A stretch of DNA of 64,000 nt, from positions 18,644,065 through 18,708,064 of the forward strand of contig JAQNBH010000007.1 of assembly GCA_028752905.1 (NCBI GenBank), read 5' to 3'. Below, in pieces: positions 1 through 10,523 of this stretch. Both the position numbers and the translations under genes were made by a program. The notes beneath the pieces are model-generated. The model was given only the letters and a program-made list of their open reading frames with translations. It searched no databases and had not been told where the DNA came from. Position 1 is the stretch's first letter. The number at the start of each line of letters is the position of its first letter. The stretch is from Cladorhizidae sp. MBARI D1340-BT2 (Eukaryota > Porifera > Demospongiae > Poecilosclerida > Cladorhizidae).

Positions 1-59
1 GTCACACATGCAACTCTCTAACCACAGCACAGAGTATACGGAATAGACCTCATAAAAAA

Positions 60-1770
60 CGTCGTTTTTCTACGCTTGGGCATTTCTTCCTGGATGTGTT
101 TAAACAGTCGTATCCTGGCAACGGTAGCGCCTGACTCTCAGTTATTGGCTGCTTTGATCAGTAAAGCTTCTAAACACTGTACCCTGGTTGATCAAACCTA
201 TCTGTAATAGATTGAACCATTAGATCCAGTGCTTCAAAGTAGATTTGGCGAAAGCGATCAACTGGACTGGTGTAAAACTCAGCTGGGGCATTTCCTGATT
301 CATACCTCCTAGGAGCTTTACAGTCTTCGAGGAAGCGAGGGCTCATCAATTCCTTTCTCTTCAGCCATCATGTCAATTCTGGTCCAGAATAGCTTGATTT
401 CTAAGAGAAGCAAGAGTTTGCCACTGCTTTTCCTTCTGCTGCTGATGTTTTAGGTTCTGCTGAGATTGTCTGTATGACGATGAAGTCATTCACCAAGAAC
501 CAGTCCAAAAAAGAAATCAAATGAAGCCATTTGTGCTGCCACACCTCTAATACGTGCTATAGTTTCAGTGTCTGTCAAGATAGAGCAAGCCTCATCCCAC
601 GGCTCAAACAAAACTTCATAGTTATTAATAATACTTCGCATAGATTTAGCTCTCACTGTCCATATTGTAGGGCAGAGAACTCTGACCCCAGGTGTGGCAG
701 GCTAGCTCATCTTTTATTTGAAGAAATAAATTCTCCCTTCTATGGGAGTATTTCACTAGCTTTGTTATTTCATGGGTTGCCATCTTCGTATGTTTAAACT
801 TTTGCACAGTGTCACTAGCAGCAAGATTTAACGCATGCCCATAACAATGTGTAAATATAGCTCACGGTTCCTTTTCTTGGATTTGTTTTGCAACACCATT
901 CCTGATTCCAGCCATGTTACTCACCCCATCATAGCATTGATTACGTGCCTTACATAAAGGCAGATCCACCCACCTGAAGACCATCACCATCTGAAACAAT
1001 GAGTGTTAGTAGAGCAGTGTATAATTATAGAACTAACCTGTTCGGTATTAGAAACATCAGTGGTTTCGTCTACCATAATAGTGGAGAACTCGGAATCTTG
1101 CAATTGAGAAATGACTATTCGGAGATTCATCAAAGACATAACCTCATTTTGGATGACATTAGATGTGTATTTCTCTCTCTTTCTCTTGAGCTACTCAAGA
1201 ATCTGAAATATCAACCAAAAGTAATCTTACATCTCAATTTGTTTTTACTTAGCTATAACTTTGGGTCATTTTCTCCATGAAACACTATATAGTATATAGT
1301 TGGTGAAAATTGCCATCAGTTTCATCACCATGTCCTCATATAGCAGATCCCTGATGAGCAAGAAATCGCAAGTTAGATATTATCTTCAACAATTTTAAGC
1401 TTTCCCACGAGCATGTTCTGAAGACAGTAATTCGCCAACATCACTGGTTGTTGCTGGTATAGTTAACAGCACTTGAACAGCATCCTTGTTGATACAAGCA
1501 ACTTTCATGCTTTCGAAAGGATTTTATTGCATCCTTCCAATTTCTGAAGCCTCTTGAAACCTTTCAGATAAAACTAAGACAGAGTACAAGTTAAATTAAC
1601 TTACGAAAGATGGTTCTGCTTCTCCTGTTCTCATTTTTCATTTCTTAATTGCTTCTTTTTTAAGACTAAATCTCTATCCACATCATAATGTAACCAGTCC
1701 CATGTCCTAAACCAAGAAGCTTGGCAAGACCTCTCTTTGTTCTGCTTTCTGCACTTTGGAAAGGCAAATG
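60..1770 (-). pseudogene. Decayed hAT-like (DUF4371 / ZMYM1-type) transposase
   Basis: Read on the minus strand in several frames, this stretch matches the order of a DUF4371 hAT-type transposase. A TTF-type zinc-finger-like start lies near 1740-1680 (QASWFRTWDWLHYD). NWKDAIKSFRKHES follows near 1545-1500, then FLAHQGSAI at about 1350, and VDETTDVSNTEQ at about 1075-1040. CYDGVSNMAGIRNGVAKQIQ lies at 945-885, THCYGHALNLAASDTV at about 855-810, and VLCPTIWTVRAKSM at about 680-640. Stops and frameshifts are scattered, including a TGA at 862-864 and another after FGLVLGE near 480, so it is dead. The C-terminal dimerisation region is not seen and would lie beyond the left edge. Such proteins catalyse cut-and-paste transposition. 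The family call rests on motif recognition only; a domesticated ZMYM1-like gene copy is the alternative. Confidence 0.75.
991..1037 (-). other. 47-bp spliceosomal intron inside the hAT-like transposase
   Basis: On the minus strand a GTTAGT donor at 1037-1032 and a CAG acceptor at 993-991 bracket 47 bp that interrupt the reading frame after VDETTDVSNTEQ. The interior has a TACTAAC branch-point-like motif and a pyrimidine-rich tail before the acceptor. Removing it joins the DDE-like Asp block to the FRWVD segment that normally follows. The intron call is inference from frame and splice consensus. Confidence 0.55.
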
Positions 1771-2021
1771 AGAGAGATGGGTGATGAGGCTCAGCTATAA
1801 TATCATAGACACTATAAATATGAAGTGCAAAATATGTGTGTCTACACTTGTAGAAGCAACCATTTCAGAAGATCTAAAAAGAAGCAACTGCTTAAGACTA
1901 GAGCATATGTGCACATAGACTTACTGAGCATGCCCAGTTTTATCCAAGGTATTTGACCTATGACCTCACTTTTTCCGGGCCTGACCAGCCTGACCAGCTC
2001 CAACACCTATGATGCATATAT
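1771..2021. other. No gene seen
   Basis: Unique AT-rich sequence between the transposase fossil and the inverted-repeat element. A short direct repeat (CCTGACCAG twice) is visible at about 1980-1997. Confidence 0.5.
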
Positions 2022-2970
2022 AGATACATTGACTTTGGAACCTTCCATCCAGGCAACATGGGGCTATTTGTATATCACATCCATAAATTAAAGGTGAAAA
2101 GATGTCCTGGAAATTGGACTTCATGACACCCTCACACCCTCTTCAACTCGATTCCAATATGTCCCAATCAACTGTTGTATATACTCACAGGATCAACAAA
2201 TGACATGTTGATGAGCGATTGACTGTGGAATGACTGTTAACTTGCTGCAAGCTTCCCACTTGGCTCTATGCTGCTACTTGGATGGATGGTAGTTCCCATG
2301 CACACTGATTATGGTGCTGCATTCCTGGCTGAGACTATTAATGTATTTTAGGAGACACAATGAGAAAGATTACACAAGACCATAAACCAGCACATTGCCA
2401 AACCCAAAAGTACTTGCAATGGCATGAATGGGCATCAGCACACAGCATATCCACATAAGAGAAGATTGTACATATTGTGATATGTGTATTATTTTTTTAA
2501 AACATGGCAGCAAGTCCTGGCTGCATTACAGACTACATACCATCCTATACCAGCCTATGGCATAAGGTATAGACAAGGTGCCATGCTCACACTGGTCCAC
2601 AATCTTACTTTGTGCACATTTTATAATTAAAAATAATTATGCTTTAGCAGCGACTTTATCTCTATGCTTTCTAAGCAAGAAATCTCCTTTCTATTCGCAC
2701 ATGAACAAAATATATATAATGCCATATGCTATATTTAGAGCCCATATGCTATATTTAGAGCCCATATGCTATATTTAGATAGCAATGTGTTTTGGTTTTG
2801 AAAGAGTACCCCGCATTGCATATACAAGAGCCAGTATAATCATGTTTCTGTCTGAACGTGTGTCTATGTTTATCTGAATCATGAATTTTTCACCTTTAAT
2901 TTGTGGCTGTGATGTTGCCACTGACAGCCAATAGACTGGATGGAAGGTTCCAAAGTCATATATATGTATC
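2022..2970. mobile_element. Decayed element bounded by inverted repeats of about 80 bp
   Basis: The left arm 2022-2100 and right arm 2886-2970 are inverted copies. Both carry GACTTTGGAACCTTCCATCC and, further in, AAATTAAAGGTGAAAA, with a diverged stretch between. The interior (2100-2885) has no intact frame. The plus strand at 2295-2460 weakly resembles a retroelement integrase core (HTDYGAAFLAET, with stops), which is too decayed to call. No clear target-site duplication was found. Confidence 0.55.
2720..2780. repeat. Three tandem copies of a 19-20-bp unit
   Basis: The unit CATATGCTATATTTAGAGCC occurs twice in full and a third time truncated. It is a short local expansion within the inverted-repeat element. 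Confidence 0.8.
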
Positions 2971-3179
2971 CTATACATTCATAGTTTCCCTACATTCATG
3001 GTTTCCCATGACTAAACACTTTACCCAGTCCCGGACAGGTCATGGGACACACTTAGGCTTTGACCGGTGGGACGGTGTCTAAAATGGGATAGTATCTTGA
3101 CCAAGCAAAAAAGGGGGTCCACTAGCACATTAAACCATCATCGAACCCCAGAGCTCATTTAACTCATTTAGCTGTTGCA

Positions 3180-4400
3180 ATATCTGGCAACCCCCCTTTA
3201 AAATGACCCCCAGTCACTGTATCCGAGTTTTCAGTGACCTCCGGTTACCAAATACCAGGATACATTACAGTGACCCGGGGAGACAGTGACCTCCACGGGA
3301 TGGAGTGACCCCCCTTCTTGTCAGGGTATGACAGAAAAATGGGATCAATTGAAGAATAGTCACCCGGGCCGAGGAAAACCCGATCAGCTGAGGAAGCAGT
3401 TCATTTTAGCATAAATATTTCTAGATTCAGTGAGGGGAATAAAGCATCTGTTATTGAAATAGTTAGTTAGCCAAGAAATTACTATCTGAGGATGGTGTAA
3501 GGAAACAGTGACCTCTGTACTTGACTGTGACTGCCTTGTTATCCATCTTCTGAGGATTGCATTTTAGAATAGCCAATGGAAAATATTTGTCTTACTTAGT
3601 TGTTACCTATCTGAGAATGCAGAGTGCATTAAATTTTGAGTGGGAGAACACCTCTCCTAGCTCAGGATGGACTAACCTACTCAAGTGTGTTGTGGCCTGT
3701 TAAACAGGTGTTACAGTGCATTTCAGGTGCAATGCATGACAGGTGTTATGCATGACAGGTGTTGCAGTGTATGGTGACCAATCCTCTTTTAAAATAACCC
3801 TGGGGGTCACTGTTTGTGACCTACCATGAGATGCCCATCTTGCTATTCTGAGGAGGCAGTTCATTTGAGCATAATAGACGAGATTTCAGTGAGGCAGACA
3901 TCTAAAGGTTGCATTTTAGTGCAGCTAGACCATAATATTTGTCTAAATAGTGACCGATCTGAGGACATTTGAATGAGAAAACAACCCCCTGTGTAGTTAC
4001 CCACCTCTGCATGGAGTGACCTCCCCCCAGTTTGTTGTGACCTATCCACAAGCAGGTCTTATTGACCGGAAATTGAGCTAGGACACTCTTTGAAAGACTC
4101 AATCAGGAGTAGAGGTTATAGAACACTTTAGAGATTAGTGATCGTGTCTGCGTAATAATTATCAGCTATCTCTCTTTTCTATATTGTGCTCACCTGTCCA
4201 TCTCATGGATACTAGCCCCTAATCTGACAGTCCTTTCTAGTGGCTAGGCCAGGGGAAAAGTCTTATTAAATTGTGACCAACCTTAGAATGAGTGAAGCGA
4301 TTTCAACTTAAGAGTATTTGGCTTAGCTGGGATACTTGTCTTACCGAGTTGTTAGGGTGGATTGCATAGGAAACTGTGACCACATGTATTTGAGTTGTAT
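3180..4400. repeat. GTGACC-rich diverged tandem repeat region
   Basis: The hexamer GTGACC or close variants recur many times. Larger blocks repeat with divergence: GAGGAAGCAGTTCATTT at 3391 and GAGGAGGCAGTTCATTT at 3850, each followed by AGCATAA and a CAGTGAGG tail. GCATTTTAG with a downstream ATATTTGTCT recurs at about 3558 and 3911. The unit is roughly 350-460 bp. No credible coding frame was found; the minus-strand frames at 3861-4102 overlap each other and look fortuitous. Confidence 0.6.
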
Positions 4401-4786
4401 ATAGCTGTGTGCACAATGGAGTTGCCTGTACTTCAGTCACTCACTGTGTATGGATGAAATGTTGGAATTGAATTATTATTTTTGGCCCTTTTTCTAAAAT
4501 GCAGTACCTTGCAGTACCTTTGACCAACCCCTCCCCCCTTTCACTGTATCCTACAATAAGCCATAGTAAGAAACGATACCCTGTATTGTTACAGTAGATA
4601 TTTCAATAAAAGCTAAAATATACCAACTAAGCATTACAATCTGTGCAAAACCAATGCCCAGTGTTGTAGGTTAGTGAGGTCTCAAGTCCTACACACCACT
4701 GTAAGTGGTACTACTACACTCATTCACGATTGTCACAGTGAGTCATGTTCCCAAATGTCTCTGGCATCCTACATGAGCAATAGATA
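4401..4786. other. No gene seen
   Basis: AT-rich sequence with no recognised feature. It would be 3' of the C48 protease fossil on the minus strand. Confidence 0.5.
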
Positions 4787-5457
4787 TCAATAGAGGTATA
4801 TAGGTGGCATTTTTTTCCGTTGAATTTTTTTCCCTTTTAGTAGAAGGAATGGCATTAACTTCCCACGGCTGAAACAATCGAATAAATGACTTCGCATTTT
4901 TTCTTCATTGTATTCCATATCTTTAGCAGCATCACCCCTCACCATCATGTGGTATGCATATGCAATAACAAAGACACCACAGTCACTTGCGCCCTTTTGC
5001 TGTCCTCTCGGACATGGACAACTAACTGTGTCCCCACCGTACCTTCCAGGTCTTCGATGAACAAATCGTAGATCATTGCTAGCTGCTGAGTCAATGATGG
5101 GCTCATGCCACTCTCCACCCATTTGCTATCCAAGACAGTTACTTCTGTTTCCCTACTGCTGGATTTAACCCAGTGGTTGCCATTGATGTTATGGATTTGG
5201 ATTGTTTCTTCTGAATGACTTTGTACACGTGAGAAGCCATCATTTTTTGGGTTGAATAAGTTCCAGGGTGATGTGCTCATCAGTCCAATTTCCAGCTTCT
5301 TTTTCACTCTTTCTGTAAACTTCCTCTGGAATAAGAAATAGTAATATTGCATTGTTGCAATAATTTTAAGGTGATCCAAATACATGGCATTGTGGATTTC
5401 TGCATGCATGTAAGCAACATTCATCAGATCACCAATAAACCTCAATAGAAACCTCAT
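4787..5457 (-). pseudogene. Ulp1/C48-family cysteine protease domain, frameshifted, transposon-derived
   Basis: Two overlapping minus-strand frames together show a C48 (Ulp1/SENP-like) fold signature. The upstream frame has IQIHNINGNHWV (catalytic His in the HW pair) at about 5215-5180, followed by TVLDSKW (Asp). The downstream frame has QQKGASDCGVFVIAYAYH at about 5010-4955 (oxyanion Gln and catalytic Cys). It ends with MRSHLFDCFSRGKLMPFLL. The frame change between them, near 5000-5060, kills the protein. Such proteases cleave SUMO/ubiquitin-like isopeptide bonds. Here the domain sits downstream of an integrase-tail fossil (6154-6372), which suggests it was the C-terminal part of a DNA-transposon polyprotein. 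Confidence is high for the domain and moderate for the transposon origin. Confidence 0.72.
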
Positions 5458-6153
5458 GAGTTACTCACTCTTGCTTTACTTTTTGTGCAAATCATTTTTT
5501 TCTTTCTGGTAGTGGATTGTTTGCAGATGATTCTCTGTACACTTTTAGTCTGTCAGCATTGGCCAGACTAACATGAATAATGTTAGACTTGAGGTTACGC
5601 AACCTGAAAAGCTTTTGATAGTTTTGTTCAACAATTTTGTATGGGTCACTCAATTAGGGAAACACTTTGTCTCTTTTCCTGCTGTCACACTTAGAATTCC
5701 TCATGAGAACATGAGAACCAACTTCAGATTCCTATATATGCACACACAAAAATATACATGCATGCCTATACATATTATTATGTTAATAATTATTGCAACC
5801 TAGCTAATCTGAACTGGGCTAATCCAACCCTCCCAATCTGAATGAGGATTAGTAATAAAATTATACATAAGCTTGCCAGTTTCAAGTGAATACCTACTGT
5901 AAACAACCAAAGCAACTGTTTGTTGTGTACAAGTCAATTCTATGAACTTAAATTTACAATAACTTGTTAACCCAGCCTGCATTTAGTATACTGTACTAAG
6001 CAGAGAAAGCACCGACCACCATTACTCAGAAGAAGCTAACTGAATATTTCCCTGTTATGTAACACACTGTAGCTACATGTACACATGTAGTGCTGTATAA
6101 ATTAATACTACAACTACAGTACAAATCATGCAGTTTTAGTAATCTGAACCAAT
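5458..6153. other. No gene seen between protease and integrase fossils
   Basis: AT-rich sequence. If the two minus-strand fossils came from one gene, this is an intron or decayed linker. No protein similarity was recognised. Confidence 0.45.
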
Positions 6154-6372
6154 TCACCAATCCCAACACCCGGGTACAGGTCTATTTGGATTAGCGAGGT
6201 TGGACCGTATTATCTCCTTTAACTTCCTCTTTCCCTTTTTGTATCTTGCTTGTGATGAAACAATATTCTTCTTGGCATTCCTAAAAACACTTTCCTTCAA
6301 CTTCATCATTGCTTGAAATTTAAGTCCAAATCCTTCGAAACCACTCTTCCATTTCACCTTGCATTTCACCAT
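6154..6372 (-). pseudogene. Integrase C-terminal tail fragment
   Basis: A 72-residue minus-strand frame contains LKESVFRNAKKNIVSSQARY followed by KKGKRK. This matches the basic helical linker after the catalytic core in gypsy- and Ginger-type integrases, where NI..AQ..YKK is typical. It lies 0.7 kb upstream, in the sense of transcription, of the C48 protease fossil on the same strand. No catalytic core is visible further upstream, where a plus-strand gypsy fragment (6610-7320) has inserted or replaced it. Confidence 0.5.
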
Positions 6373-6609
6373 ATGATCTCCTTTTTTGTGCCATCTCTAT
6401 CTCCATGGGTAGAGTTGCCTCTCTATAATAAAATACTCTGTAAATTATATTGTCCATAAAAGCAGATAAATTATAACAAAACCTTTGGTAGATTATCTCA
6501 AATGGTGGTATAACAGGTAACCTTCATCATTTCGTGAAATTGTTTGAAAGATGCACTCTTGGCACAATGTTGTGTAACTATGTTAATCAGTTTGCTTGAC
6601 CTTCGACTT

Positions 6610-6990
6610 TTATCATCTAGACTAATGCCTCAGATGATGGAATTTGAGCTATCCTCAGCCAGTTCGACGAGGCACTGGGAGACCGCCACGTGGCATTCTT
6701 TTCCAGGAAATTGCTTTCCCCCGGAAAGGAACTATGAGGTGATTGAGAATGAGTGCCTCGCCATCATTGGGGCAGGCAAACATTTTTCAGTTTGCGTAAC
6801 CGGCGTACATTTTCCCACCACAACTGTCTGCGTTATCTAGACTGAATGAGAGATACTGGTGGGTGCCTCATGGGCCCTGTTGCTCCAGCCCTTCAACTAT
6901 AACATCCACCACTGACCTGGCAGAGCAAACTGCCAATGCTGATGGCCTGTCCAGGCAGACCTGGGAGGATGACCCACTGCATGGGAGGAA
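6610..6990 (+). pseudogene. 3' end of a decayed gypsy pol: RNase H
   Basis: Plus-strand frames carry the RNase H end of a Ty3/gypsy polyprotein in pieces. HVAFFSRKLLSPGKE lies at about 6690-6735, then YEVIENECLAIIGAGKHF at about 6733-6790. ANADGLSRQTWEDDPL lies at about 6930-6975, the usual NADGLSR end of the domain. At least three frame changes and in-frame stops separate the blocks. RT and everything upstream are absent, so this is a 5'-truncated copy. Confidence 0.72.
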
Positions 6991-7320
6991 AGGGGGAAGT
7001 GTCGGGGACTCTCTACCTGAAGGTCAACACTGACAAGATTCCAAGATGCAGGCACAATGAGAATTCCCTGAACACTCTGGCAAGTAAACACTTAGAACAT
7101 CAAACAATTTAGTTGGCCAGGTCTAATTGGCAAAAACATCGTGTGGAGTCATTGTTACCATGTATGGTAAAACCTATGGTGGCCTATTTAAAGGGAGCCA
7201 GTTGCCAGACTGCTCAGGGTGTGGTACAGTATATGCGGATTTGCTTTACTCTACTTACTACAAGTACTGGTAGGATTACTTGGTGTGGCATAAACCAACC
7301 TGAATCCTCCTCCACACACC
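6983..7320 (+). repeat. Polypurine tract and 3' LTR remnant of the decayed gypsy copy
   Basis: Immediately after the RNase H end comes a purine run (GGGAGGAAAGGGGGAAG) followed by TGTCGGGGACTC. This is the expected polypurine tract and 5'-TG start of an LTR. The LTR 3' boundary is uncertain; a CACACA-type end near 7310-7320 is possible. There is no second copy in the window to define it. Confidence 0.5.
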
Positions 7321-7379
7321 CAGAGGTCAAATAAGATCAAAATCAGTTTCCATAAGTCCACAGCAGAGCCAGCTCCTCG

Positions 7380-7410
7380 GGGGGGGGGGGGGGGGGGGGG
7401 GGGGAGGGGG
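7380..7410. repeat. Poly-G tract
   Basis: Twenty-plus consecutive G with one A interruption, preceded by an AGCTCCTC stretch. A G-run this long can fold as a G-quadruplex and is prone to length error in assembly. Confidence 0.9.
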
Positions 7411-7471
7411 TTAGGAAAGTTAGTTTAAAGATTTTTGTTCCAGTTTTCTACTTGGACTTCAGTCCAGTTCT

Positions 7472-7834
7472 CTAATAAAAACTTAATTGGTTTAATTTCA
7501 TGTAAAAATTTAGAATAATGGCAGGTACATATAGTCTAGTATAGTAGTTCTTACTTGAAATGCTTGAGTGGCTAATCCAAAACCACCAACTACAGCTGCT
7601 AAGGTTTATAAAAAATGAAGTAACAAAGCTGTAAAGCCAGTTACTCCCACTCTTGAAGGAGCTTTCTGGCACATTCCATGATTTAAAAAAATCATGTATT
7701 TTAGTATAAATCTGAGGACGGCTGAGGGATTCATAAAGTTCCTTTTCAGACACTTGAAAAAGCAAAATTGAAGTACTAACTTTTTCTGGGGGCAGCAAAG
7801 TCATAATATAGTGTGGTTGGTGTGGGTGGAGCAA
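7472..7834 (-). pseudogene. Possible CENP-B/Tigger-type HTH fragment
   Basis: A 120-residue minus-strand frame has FFKSWNVPESSFKSGSNWLY. This resembles the second DNA-binding helix region of CENP-B/pogo-type transposases, where SFKAS.GWL.RF is common. The rest is unrecognised and rich in aromatic residues. It could equally be a chance frame. Confidence 0.22.
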
Positions 7835-8520
7835 GCTGTCCCCTTCAAACTAGTAAGTCTACAAGCTTGTGATACAACTGCAGTCCACCACAAAAAATAG
7901 CCAACCTGCTAGAGATTAGTATTATTGTAGGTGTGGTATGTAGAAATGTCCTGGTATATGAAAACTGCACCTATGCATCACACTCCATAAACTTCAGGAG
8001 GGAAAACTGCCATGAGGACCTGTTGAGAAGGTTGCAACAGACGGTCTATATGTATTTACTGCACTAGTCATGCTTGGTGCCTGGCTGTTGAAAATTCAGG
8101 AACTTTTTAAATGAAATGTAGAATCCAGCACCAAGAAAATGTGCCGTACCAAAAACCACTTCTAGTATGAGTTGCACAGGAGAACTCCACAAAGCAAGCA
8201 GTAGAGAAAAGCAAGGACTCCAGTATCTATATCCTGTATTTTTTCAACATAGCATTTCAAGCATTATCTTTGCTGGAAAATATCTATATTGGACAATAAC
8301 AGTAAAACAATACTGAGTAGTGTTTATTAGTGAAATCACAAATAATTGCATTGCGCATTATGTTTCCATGTGTAGTGGTTTTGCATGGTGAATTTTTACC
8401 ACTGAATAATTGACTTTACATATTATTTTCCTGGTCATATTCCATCTTTTCAATTTAATAGCATTACCTCTGGCCATGTGAAATGAAAATGTAGGTACCA
8501 CCAATTAAATCTTCACCATG
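7835..8520. other. No gene; contains one copy of a dispersed 20-bp repeat
   Basis: A dispersed motif GTTGCACAGGAGAACTCCAC is at 8171-8190. It recurs inverted near 11592 and 22493, and in the same orientation near 35917. Otherwise nothing was recognised. Confidence 0.55.
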
Positions 8521-8527
8521 TCAACAA

Positions 8528-8625
8528 TAGAACATTGCTAGCTATGAGTCAGTGAAGACCTCATACTACTTCTTGTCCAAGACAAATCACAGCAGTTACC
8601 ATTGACAGATGAATTTGGATAAGAT
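8528..8625 (-). pseudogene. Second, heavily decayed C48 protease fragment
   Basis: The nucleotide sequence follows the 5055-5205 part of the first C48 fossil: CATTGCTAGCT, a GTCAGTGA block, TCCAAGACA, then CAGTTACCATTGACA and ATGAATTTGGAT. It is shortened and the Asp-containing block is damaged. No open frame survives. Shared descent is inferred from the order of the blocks. Confidence 0.5.
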
Positions 8626-9733
8626 TTGAATTATTTTTTTACAGATAAAAGATTGCGTGAGGTTAATTTCATATTGACTACTCTCTTTTCCTTGGAAATG
8701 CCTGGCAGTTGGGAGTCGAGGGACATTTCAAACGAAACTGATTGGGCATTATGATCCAGTTCCTTGAAAGCATGCTCCTCCACAAGCAACACAAGTGTTC
8801 ATCTTGTATCAGGAACTAGAACAATAATGATATATATATATATATACTATAATATATATATCACACATTCCATGCAGCTGGGAAAGTCTATACATTGGAG
8901 AGCAGAGTGTAGACAGTAAAAGATGCAGAAAACTAAAGAGGTTTGCCATCTCTAAACATGCCAATTTGGAAGGCTAGAGCATCTCATCAAAATGTCGAGA
9001 GAATACAATTTCAAGTTGATTATTGAGAAGGTTATTATAATGATCAACTGAGAGTTCATTGAGACATATAGCATTTCGTGATGAAGAACCAATAATAAGT
9101 AGGTGATGTTTGGCTTATGAGAGATCTTCACAATCTCCTTTCACCAAGCACACTATATTACTAGCAATCTGACTTAGCTTTGCAATTCCTATCATGGCAC
9201 GCTTGAAATTTGATAAGTGTGGGGATTGCGTTGGATGGAAAATCATGCAAGAATTAATGGGATTTATCGACCCACAAGCTAATCTTCACCAAACCCTTAG
9301 GTAGTGCATCCATCACAGAACACAGTTGGTCAGACCCCTCCCCAGTGGAGAAACTGGTATATATAGGGTCCATTTACATGACACTCGTCACAAACAGCAT
9401 AATAATTCAATCATGAATACACCATACAGGGATACCCTAAGACATGTGACTGCTAATAATATATTTTATAATAATAACAATAATACTAATAATAAATAAT
9501 ATAAAAACACATTATTGAGCTAATTAGGTCCTCCTTCAGTTAATTTCTCCAGTTTTTCCTATAGTAGTGACTGTGGGGAAAAACAACACACTTTTGTATA
9601 AAAATATACCAATATATTAGGCTAGGACTAAGACTAGGGCTAGGCTAGGATAGTTATATATAAACCTCTTGATAACTATGAATAATGATTTATGAAAACC
9701 TGGCTGCATTCCATGTGGACATCACACATACCT
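8626..9733. other. No gene seen
   Basis: AT-rich sequence with a (TA)n microsatellite at about 8829-8867 and A/T-rich low complexity at about 9455-9510. There are no protein matches that I can recognise. Confidence 0.5.
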
Positions 9734-9831
9734 TCATTGAGTACCACAACAGCTTGGTGGCTTGTATCCATGGTGACACTTCGTGCGGCCTCGATGTACT
9801 GTGGGCCTAGAGCACATTCCAAGGCACATAA
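9734..9831 (-). CDS. Cysteine-rich small protein, putative terminal exon
   Basis: A CAG acceptor at 9834-9832 is followed by a 98-nt exon starting in phase 1. It encodes MCLGMCSRPTVHRGRTK then CHHGYKPPSCCGTQ and a TGA at 9736-9734. The GYKPPSCCG block matches GYSPPSCCG in the upstream exon at 10392-10523, and the phases are compatible, so the two probably belong to one gene. The pyrimidine tract before the acceptor is weak. A GTATGT at the stop could instead act as a donor, in which case the exon continues elsewhere. Function unknown; the spacing of cysteines is only loosely EGF-like. Confidence 0.42.
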
Positions 9832-10391
9832 CTGCATTTTGTATTTATGGAATGAGAAACATACAAATGATGAAATTAGTGAATAGCTGGACATGAAAAA
9901 GGAGAGGTGCTGCAATGCCACACTTTTCAACCTAAATCCTTACTTTCATTATGTGGTAATGACTTCTGAAAATTAAATTATAATCACACTACTAGGCATA
10001 TATATATTATATATTATAATTTTTGCTGCAAATATCATCAACTTCTAATTTTATTCACTTGAGAGAATAAAATTTGAAGTTGATTAGAGACAACCTCTAT
10101 AGCCTCAGTAATGGGATCTTTGCTATCAGGGTTGGGTGTAAGCCATTTCCCTAGTCATCACTTGAACATTTGAACTTGAGGGGAAGAGGGTTCTATAAAC
10201 TATAATTATAAATAAGTAATAAAATAAATAAATATAGCTTTATTATTATTTCTGTTTCTATTTATAGTGTAATTATACTCATGTAATGTGTTGGTCTATA
10301 TACTTGCTCGCCAACTTGCTGTTGGAGATATGCAACATAATACCTAGTTTTAAAAAGACACAGCACTGCTGTACACACATAACATACTTAC

Positions 10392-10523
10392 TTAAACAGG
10401 TTTGATTAGTAAATTCAAAGTGAGTCATGAAATTACAACCACAGCACGAAGGAGGAGAATACCCAGAAAGACATCTGCAGCCATTCACAGTACAAGAGCC
10501 TGGCTCTGAATGTTGTCCACATA
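10392..10523 (-). CDS. Cysteine-rich (EGF-like?) internal exon, symmetric phase 1-1
   Basis: The minus strand shows a TTTCTGTTTAG acceptor, a 132-nt open exon (44 codons) and a consensus GTAAGT donor at 10391-10386. The exon encodes CGQHSEPGSCTVNGCRC followed by LSGYSPPSCCGC and ends with NQTC, eight cysteines in about 40 residues. Both ends are phase 1, typical of shuffled extracellular modules. It is followed 0.56 kb downstream by a second exon with the same PPSCCG block. No signal peptide exon was found upstream. An extracellular cysteine-rich module is likely; EGF assignment is tentative because CC replaces the usual spacing. Confidence 0.5.

Noticed and set aside
2295..2460. Possible integrase core (HTDYGAAFLAET) on the plus strand
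   Set aside because: Only one short block is recognisable, with several stops; noted in the inverted-repeat element but not annotated as a separate feature.
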